Below are positions 57,177 through 64,000 of a DNA stretch of 64,000 bases, piece after piece. The stretch is from Haliotis asinina (taxonomy: Eukaryota; Mollusca; Gastropoda; Lepetellida; Haliotidae): positions 50,658,145 to 50,722,144 of the forward strand of contig NC_090281.1 in NCBI RefSeq assembly GCF_037392515.1, given 5' to 3'. A model generated the notes under the pieces. That model was not told where the DNA came from and did not search any database. It was given only the letters and a program-made list of their open reading frames with translations. Made by a program: the position numbers and the translations under genes. Position 1 is the stretch's first letter. Each line of letters opens with the position of its first letter.

Positions 57177-60100
57177 ACCCCAAAACAAACAAACATGATT
57201 AAAACACAGGTATCGCTTATTCATGACATATAATATACATTGCTGATTGTGAAAAAGCAAATAAAAAAACATAAGCCTACATTCGCGAATCAAAAGTGTA
57301 AATTTTTGTACACTGGTTTAGTTCCCTCGAAGTCAGAGCGGTTCGTCACTCAAATGTAACGAACACTTCATTAGCAGGTTCATTTGTCGATACGCTGAGG
57401 GCTCATTCTTTGTGGATAGAGTAGATCTGTTTGATTAGCATTTTAGAAGTATGGTGAGTAATAAGAAAGTAAGATTTTGAAGTTGTGTATTGCAGATTGT
57501 CATAAGCAGACAGGCAGGCAGACACATAGGTGTCAGTAAACAGACTTTGAGTTTTGTCTGCGACAGAGAGTGCTTGTCACAATTAACATGTTTTTCTATG
57601 TTTCCGAAGACAGTTTTTAAACGGGGCAACTTTTAACAACGATATTAGTATTTTTTATGCTTCACTTTCTTGAAATCTGCAATTATGGAACCAGTGAATT
57701 TTCAGTACTGCAGACCCAAGATGCTTGTTATCACAAGAAATATCTCTTGTTCTCAAACTTCGACCGCAGCGATAATCCTTGACGCATCACTTGCTGTGTT
57801 TTTACGAGTCGCCTTCCCGGTCCAGGAAGCTAGAATCTACTCACTGCGCATGCACTATGGCAGGGCAGCGCAGCTGTTGAAACCACTTTTTCACCGAGCG
57901 CTGGGGTGAAATTAGTGAGTCGCTTGAACTTCGATTTCGCATTTTGTTTTTCAATTTTATACGTTGAATTTGCATTTTTCATAATTTGTTATTGTAAGAG
58001 CACACGAAAAGGTATCAATATCAAGATGTGTTTTGCGTTGCATGCGCCCTTTGAAGAATTTATTGGGATGCTGTGACACATAACCCGGACACATCCATTT
58101 TTGCCTGATACTGATATGTTTTTCTAAGAGACGAAAAAGTCACAGCGGTTGTTCAAGACAGGTACACGTACAATTGAATCTGAACTTTTCGCTCACATGC
58201 TCCAAAGTCATTTTCCATAACAAACACACAGGGCTTACTTTCATGCAGATGCAATGAGGCGTGACAATGTGACTATGCTGGTAAATTTTTAAACGTAGAT
58301 GCAAAGTCTCTCTACTATATGTTCTCCACTCTTTTGCTAACCAACCAATCGAAGAAGCATTCAATTGCAACACAGTCAGCGATCGAGAGCAAACATGAAG
58401 GTGAGCCTGGCCTGGCTACGCTGGGAAACAATAAGACATTAGCGGGGAAAGTTACTGCTAATGCTTCAGCACTTCAGAGCTTGTTGTTCTACAATAAGCC
58501 CTGCCTTCAGCAGAGACTTCTGACAGTAAAGTATGTTGTCATCCCTTTCACTTCTATGTGGAGACATAAACTAAGTTTTGATAAATCGATACTCTGGAGT
58601 TGTTAGTTATTTGACACAGTCACCAATAATGTTGTTGTTTGTTATAGCTGGATCAGACAAAAACTGATTTCAGGAACTCAGTATGATTGCGCAGAAGTCA
58701 TTGAACCTAACCACCAGTTCCATGTAAGTCACCTCTAACCTGTAACAAACGGTACTAAGATATATTCCTACCTTGAATTCCGAAAGAAATATGGTAACCT
58801 GGGCAGTATATGGTCACATTCAAAACGAAATCATCTGTAAATGAGAGCTACATCACGGCACGGGGCAGTTTACAAGACAACATAACTTTCAACGAAGTAT
58901 GCCTTGTGTTGTATGCAATAACTGATTTTGTTATCTCAGAGGTAATGAATTCACTGTCATTACAATGTATGCCAGCTGTCTTTAATTATAAATACTCCTG
59001 TTACTGCTCAACCAGCTCTTACACGCCATACGACATGGCCGTTGAGAATCACAACATTAGCATTGTCATTTTTTTTCTCATTTGAGTCTTTTTTTCTCAT
59101 TTGAGTCTTTTTCCCCATTCCCAAGTTACAAATGCGGGGTCTTTGTTAAAGAGCGCTTGAAAGAAGTACCATGTATAGTTTAAGTTAAAAATTTACATTT
59201 CACTGTAGAATTATTACGGATGACATGTACATGCTGTATGAAAAACAATGGTAAGGTAGCATTCCCACGTTACAGGTCCAGCATCACTTGGTCGATAAGC
59301 GTTTGAAAGCATAGCAATGGTTCCGTAGTTCCATGAGTTCATCAACAGTGACACGGTGGAAAGTCATTATTCCTGCATAGCTAGAAACATGGTAGAGGAG
59401 TAAGAACAATGTTTGTAGTTTGCTCGTGTCACTGTCAAGCCGATTGTATCGATCACGTAAATTTTCTATTTCTTAAAGAATTCTCAAGAGTCTCCGTAGA
59501 TCAGTGCTAAACTATTCGAAGTCAGAGTTGCAAGTTTGGGACTCGCTTTCATTGGCAGGGTTGTCACGATATGCACGAGCATTTGCATTGTCACGAAAAC
59601 CTTTTGCATTTGGTCGATATACTTGTTCATTCAACACACTGATGTTGGTAATTATAACTGACAATCTGGATTGAAAAACATGTTAACAGAACGATAAAAT
59701 CATGATAAAAACACCATTTTGTAAGACCAAAATATTGCATCAAATTTTGGTTTTGAAAAGCGAAGTTCCTTTTGTAGTTCAGTATAGATATGCGGTGGTT
59801 CATTCAATATAATATCTAGCACTATCTACATGCGTTATATTTTTGCCTGGGAACAAAGTTTGGAAAAGGAATATACATGTCCTTGGTTTTGAGATCAAAC
59901 CAAAAGTCTGTTTACCGATGTATGATTTTGGCAGGTACTCTCTTTCTAAATAGCATTATTTTGATATGTCACTAATACTAAGTTAACTGATGAAACAACA
60001 CTACGGTTGTCCCTACATGTAACTGTTATGTTAATTGAAGCTTTGTCAATGAACACTTTCATCCTTATTCATAAAAGACAGACATGTGGTATTTATATGG

Positions 60101-60961
60101 TGCTATAGTCTATACCTTATACATGAATGCCCAAAGAAGCTTGTGTCTGTACCCGCAACTATGTGTTTGCATGTATTCATTTGGCTACCATCTGGCCATA
60201 TACCAACGCACGCGTGGGAATCTAAGTGTACAGGGTTGCGACAACAGTGAAAGATTCTGTTACACCCGGTCACAAGTAGCCTCGATCAGGACCACCTCCA
60301 AGGTCGCTGGATCACTCGCCTGGCCCCTTAGGCAGCTCCGCCCACCACGCCAATATGCCAATAGCAGGTTCTTATCGTCAACACAAGAGGAATTGTCTCA
60401 TGGTCTACAGGCTGATGGCTGATGTGGCTTGTCTGGCAAAGCAGAGGAATAATTCTTGAACTGTCATGTCTCTTCTTGAACAAATAGACATGATTCGTTA
60501 AGACACGTTACAAACATATTCCCACAGAACATTTGTTCCAGACTGTTAAACATTTGCCGTTACAGACAATGGCTTACATCGATTTTGGGGAGGGATGTGG
60601 CTGGTACTTTGTTGGTGATACGTGTCTCAAGAGGAAGGTGTAAGTCACACATATGTCAAGCGGAACTGCATATCAACTCAACCAGACATTCCGATAATTG
60701 CAACCAACTTAACAATCGGAGTGCAACGGCATACGATCAGCAAAGACCATAAGCATCAACATCATGAAGTTCTTATGAGTGAATATTGTAAGTTAGTGCA
60801 ACATGATGTTCCACAAAAATACGGATTTGCCAAAAGTTTAATTAGAAGCTATATTGTTCAATTTGTGGATAGCTATAGAAACCCAAGCATTACCAATTAC
60901 AAAAAGGAACAAACAAATTATGGAAAAAAATGTGTCTCCTGGTTGATCTGTTGTCTAACAA

Positions 60962-61180
60962 CACTGAGAAATATTCCAGCTATATGACATCGGTCTGTAA
61001 ATAACCGAGTCTGGGCCAGACAATCCAGTGATCAACGGCATGAGCATCGGTCTACTAAGTTAGGATACGATAACATGAGTTACCCACGTCAGCGAGCCTG
61101 ACCACCCAATCTACCAAAGTCGCATGTTATGACAAATGAAGACCAATGCTAACCAAGTGCACCAATTCTTCACGGGTCAC
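60962..61180 (-). mobile_element. SINE family A copy
   Basis: CACTGAGAAATATTCCAGCT through CACCAATTCTTCACGGGT. Confidence 0.86.
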
Positions 61181-61221
61181 GATGAACGGACATGGGTGTA
61201 CAGTCATTGCCATCTGTACAT

Positions 61222-61388
61222 GAGGGGTGGTGGGTAACCTAGTAGTTAGAGGGTACGCTCGTCACGCCGAAGACCCGGGTTCGATTCCCCACATGGGTAC
61301 AACGTGTGGAGCGCTTTTTCTGGTGCCCTCCGCTGTGATATTGCTGGAATATTGCTAAAAGCGGCGAAAACTAAACTCACTCACTGTA
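61222..61388 (+). mobile_element. SINE family B (tRNA-derived), full length
   Basis: Best copy of the family. The head GGTGGGTAACCTAGTAGTTA holds an A-box-like site, GGTTCGATTCC is a perfect B box, then CCACATGGGTACA, TTCTGGTGCCCTCC, and the tail TGATATTGCTGGAATATTGC with AAAAGCGGCGAAAACTAAAC and CTCACTCACT. The tail is shared with family A. It does not fold as a functional tRNA. Confidence 0.9.
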
Positions 61389-61547
61389 CACTAGGTTCAT
61401 ACGACAGAATCATCCACATCACTAACAGAGAGTACAGCAGTATCTGCTACTAATGATGGCATCTAAATGCACTTCATCTTCAGCGACAAGGGCGTCGTTT
61501 GAATTCAATCATGACTCTCTAACGGCGGTGGAGGGCTTAAGAAGCCT

Positions 61548-61692
61548 AGATGTAAAAGATTATGAAGGCCCTGGTTCGATTACCCACATGGGTACATTGT
61601 GTGAAGCCCATCTCTGGTGTCTACCGTCGTGATATTGATGGACTACTACTCACAGCGGTGTAAACCGAATATCATTAACTCACTCACTCTAG
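61548..61692 (+). mobile_element. SINE family B copy, head partly lost
   Basis: CTGGTTCGATTACCCACATG, GTGTGAAGCCCATCTCTGGT and AACTCACTCACTC. Confidence 0.85.
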
Positions 61693-61921
61693 TGCCTGAG
61701 CTACTGAAGCCTCATTACATCAGAAAACCATTGTCCACTTGAAGTGGCATTCCGTTATCAAACGTCGAGCCGATTCAGTTCCGCATGTGGCAGAACGTCG
61801 TCCATCCTCATATGTTCATTTAACATTTATTCAAGCAATCCTGCTTCGAAGCGGACAGTTTTACGAATTACCAATCAAGTGATAGCGAGATAATACACCG
61901 TTTATAATATACAAATGATAA

Positions 61922-62045
61922 CATAGAATTGCGTAGATCGATGCTCATGATGTTGTATTGCCTGGACCAGACGCTATTATTTGGAGAATCTTGGTGGAAT
62001 ATTGCGGCGTGCGGCGTTAAAAAGCGAAATAAACAATCAATCGAG
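61922..62045 (+). mobile_element. SINE family A, 5' truncated
   Basis: AATTGCGTAGATCGATGCTC through GGCGTTAAAAAGCGAAATAA, ending CAATCAATCGAGTCAA. Confidence 0.78.
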
Positions 62046-62116
62046 TCAATGATCATTTCATGTTGTCATGTTTATCAGCACCAGACCAAACTTTAGTGGT
62101 GTGCTTCAGATCTATA

Positions 62117-62228
62117 TGAAATTGTGTAGATAGAAGCTCATGATGCTAATCACTGGATTGTCTGATTCAAACTTGATAATTAACGTACCTTGAATACTAC
62201 GGCGTAAAACAACAAAATAACCAACCAG
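62117..62228 (+). mobile_element. SINE family A, 5' truncated and diverged
   Basis: AATTGTGTAGATAGAAGCTC through ACTACGGCGTAAAACAAC. Confidence 0.72.
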
Positions 62229-62798
62229 ACCCCTCTTCATTTTAATTATGTCTCATTATTTGTAAGCGCCAAAACGTTTTGGTTTCACCAAAGCGGTAAA
62301 CGTCAGTTACTACGATTACTTCGCGCTTTTCTCCCACAATAAGCAGACACGTGGTAATAAAATGGAATACTGTAATGGTGACGAAATTCCGGAAATAACA
62401 CAGACACTCAGTTATTACATACTCTTGTATATCCAGGTACACCCACCTCCTCTATTTGCAACGTATATTAGAATCCGGGTGAAGCCATCACGACGGTGGG
62501 GGGAGGCGTCTGGGTGTTATCGAGGATTGTTACGCAGCACCTGAAAATGTACACATATAAAAAAAACATATATATTTCACCTTGACGATCGGGGTTCGAA
62601 TTGGTCATCAGCAACCAATACTTGCCGTATATATTGCATATATAATTTGAATATCGTGTTTGTACGATTGCAATCGGAATGCCCCAAACTAACATTTCGA
62701 AAAATCTGTAAAATGTTGCCTTTTTTTAAAAACAAATATTTATTTTAAAAAAATCCACACACCTGAGGTAAAGGAAACACACACGGAACTGGGCGATG

Positions 62799-62938
62799 CA
62801 TGTCGTATTCCAAATGCTAAGATACATGCTCGTGATATCAATCACTGGATTGACTAGTTCAGACTCGGTTATCTGTAGACCACTATCATGTGATTGGAAT
62901 ATCCATTTGAGCAGTGTTAAACAAACAAACAAACAAGA
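62799..62938 (+). mobile_element. SINE family A, 5' truncated and diverged
   Basis: ATCAATCACTGGATTGACTA, then TTGGAATATCCATTTGAGCA with GTGTTAAACAAACAAAC; in the intron between the two pseudogene exons. Confidence 0.72.
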
Positions 62939-63059
62939 AATAACGCGGTGATCTACACATGTGCACTCATTTCCAAACAATGAAATGTGTGTACAAGTTT
63001 GTGTCAAACCCTCATTATATTACCATTTACATACATTGCGTCATTTAAATCGTAATCAA

Positions 63060-63268
63060 TCCGTGAAGATCTGGGTTAGAATTGATCTTCAGTAATGCAT
63101 GAGTGTCATGGGAGACGACCGCCAATGTCGGGTGGTCAGGCTCACTGACTTGGTTGACACGTCATCTTATCCCTATTGTGTGTCGGCGTTCGTGATGTTG
63201 ATCACTGAATCACTGTCATATAGATGGAATATTGCCTCATGCGGCGTTAAACAACAAACAAACAACAC
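63060..63268 (+). mobile_element. SINE family A copy
   Basis: CCGTGAAGATCTGGGTTAGA through GCGGCGTTAAACAACAAACA; it ends about 20 bp from the channel pseudogene exon. Confidence 0.85.
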
Positions 63269-64000
63269 AAATTAACCCTACTTAGTTTACCTTAATTCCC
63301 GCAGCCATGTTAGCATTGTATGTGTAGACGTCATGGTCGATGTTGAAAATGAGGATGAGGTTAGCATCGTCACCTGCCGCCCATGCTTTGACAATGTCAC
63401 TGTTGTTGAAGTTGAAGGTATGGCACAATCCTTCAGTGGTGAAAACAGGTCGGAACCTAGTCATGCAGTCGAAGTCTTTACCACCGAAGGAACATGTCAC
63501 CAGCATTTCGTCTCCCTCCATGGAAACATCCCTCCACCAATTTAAAGACAATGGTTTGTGAAACAAATTTGAAGCTGGTTCAGAAAATGAAATATATCTG
63601 TTCAGTTCTTGAGAAGCATTGAAAGAATAGTTTTCCAACCCAGAGTAAGCATCAAGACGGGTTTTGTTGAAGGTGCACCTGTTACAGAAGGTGACGGCGG
63701 GAAACTCCACGAAGGACGCCATTTTGGTTGTGACCCCTGGTGACGGCGGGATAAGTGCAATAGGTCTCCAGCTCATCGATATGGTTGACGATGAGAAACG
63801 CGGTAGTTGAACAGATAGCTAACACCCAAATCAGTCCGTTGAAGCAAATGATAGTGAATACTATTCAAAATGGTTTGTGGCCTGCAATGATCTAGGTTAC
63901 AGTTGGTCTTCAACTTTTCGTCCATGCGCGTTGCTGCCGAGTAAACAATATTTCTGGTCAGCGACCAAGATCATAGTTACACATTTGTATTTGAAAGTTA

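Larger units (their letters stand above)
54731..62446. other. Intergenic DNA between the channel gene and its broken paralogue
   Basis: Repeat R5 and R3 pieces, poly-A/T tracts and SINEs. The stretch 57200-60960 has only short frames and no family I know. Exons 4-8 of the paralogue were looked for here and not found. Confidence 0.65.
62447..63831 (-). pseudogene. DEG/ENaC channel paralogue, broken; exons equivalent to exons 2 and 3
   Basis: Exon 2 equivalent (63831-63291) encodes FPAVTFCNRCTFN, SMEGDEMLVTCSFGGKDFDC and GLCHTFNF, closely matching the complete channel gene 8 kb downstream, and keeps a GTAAAC donor at the same codon. Lesions: one extra G in the run near 63735 shifts frame between the TM1 region and FPAVT, and the expected 5' acceptor AG reads TG. 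Exon 3 equivalent (62540-62447) keeps acceptor TTTTCAG and donor GTGGGT but has TAA in place of a valine codon, one inserted base and a six-base loss. No equivalents of exons 4-8 are visible before the next gene; exon 1 would lie beyond the right edge. It is read as a tandem duplicate that died. Transcription of exon 2 cannot be excluded. Confidence 0.8.

Noticed and set aside
60084-60422. 112-residue plus-strand frame
   Set aside because: Composition and codon pattern are not protein-like; no domain or splice support.
61222-61300. tRNA gene
   Set aside because: A and B boxes are present but stems do not pair and the sequence continues into a SINE body; same for the B-box hits near 5730, 28710 and 43900.

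Overview
The window looks like nuclear DNA of a gastropod mollusc, most likely an abalone (Haliotis). It has long genes split into short exons with GT-AG introns, much AT-rich non-coding DNA, and dozens of copies of two short interspersed repeats. The common repeat ends in the sequence GCGGCGTAAAACTAAACTCA followed by CACT/ACTC repeats, which I associate from memory with abalone genomic and microsatellite sequence. The genus is an inference; the metazoan, mollusc-like nature is better supported.

Three host genes can be rebuilt exon by exon, all on the minus strand, and part of a fourth, broken gene is visible at the right edge. (1) 17074-9803: a SAMD9/SAMD9L-like innate-immunity protein of about 1840 residues in five exons. 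It carries an N-terminal CARD that vertebrate SAMD9 proteins lack, followed by an unassigned exon, a linker, SAM, AlbA_2/Schlafen-like, SIR2-like, a STAND-type P-loop NTPase, TPR-like helices, an OB-like barrel and a coiled-coil tail. (2) 37429-27067: a ten-exon, 596-residue type II membrane protein of glycoside hydrolase family 13 (maltase / rBAT-SLC3A1 group) that keeps all three catalytic acids. (3) 54725-45138: an eight-exon, 475-residue DEG/ENaC-family sodium channel. (4) 63831-62447: two exons of a neighbouring DEG/ENaC paralogue with a frameshift and a stop, a pseudogene whose first exon would lie beyond the window.

Region by region: 1-9.8 kb is intergenic, with a 39-bp minisatellite at 307-981, SINEs and a hairpin element at 8.8 kb. 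9.8-17.1 kb is the SAMD9-like gene. 17.1-27 kb is intergenic, with a 36-bp minisatellite, an unclassified 0.7-kb repeat, a foldback element bounded by arrays of GTCAAAATGGCC, and SINEs. 27-37.4 kb is the GH13 gene; its introns hold SINEs and a decayed copy of exon 4. 37.4-45.1 kb is intergenic, with three adjoining SINE copies, a Penelope-like fragment, a broken pogo-type transposase and a broken mariner sitting in a TG/TA microsatellite. 45.1-54.7 kb is the DEG/ENaC gene; its largest intron holds an almost complete Tc1 element with terminal repeats and a TA duplication, plus a full-length SINE with an 11-bp target-site duplication. 54.7-64 kb is repeat-rich and ends in the channel pseudogene.

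The genes are unrelated in function and there is no operon logic. The most interesting item is the CARD-to-SAMD9 fusion. It would join a death-fold signalling adaptor to a STAND-type antiviral NTPase in one polypeptide, supported here by four exon junctions whose reading phases all agree.
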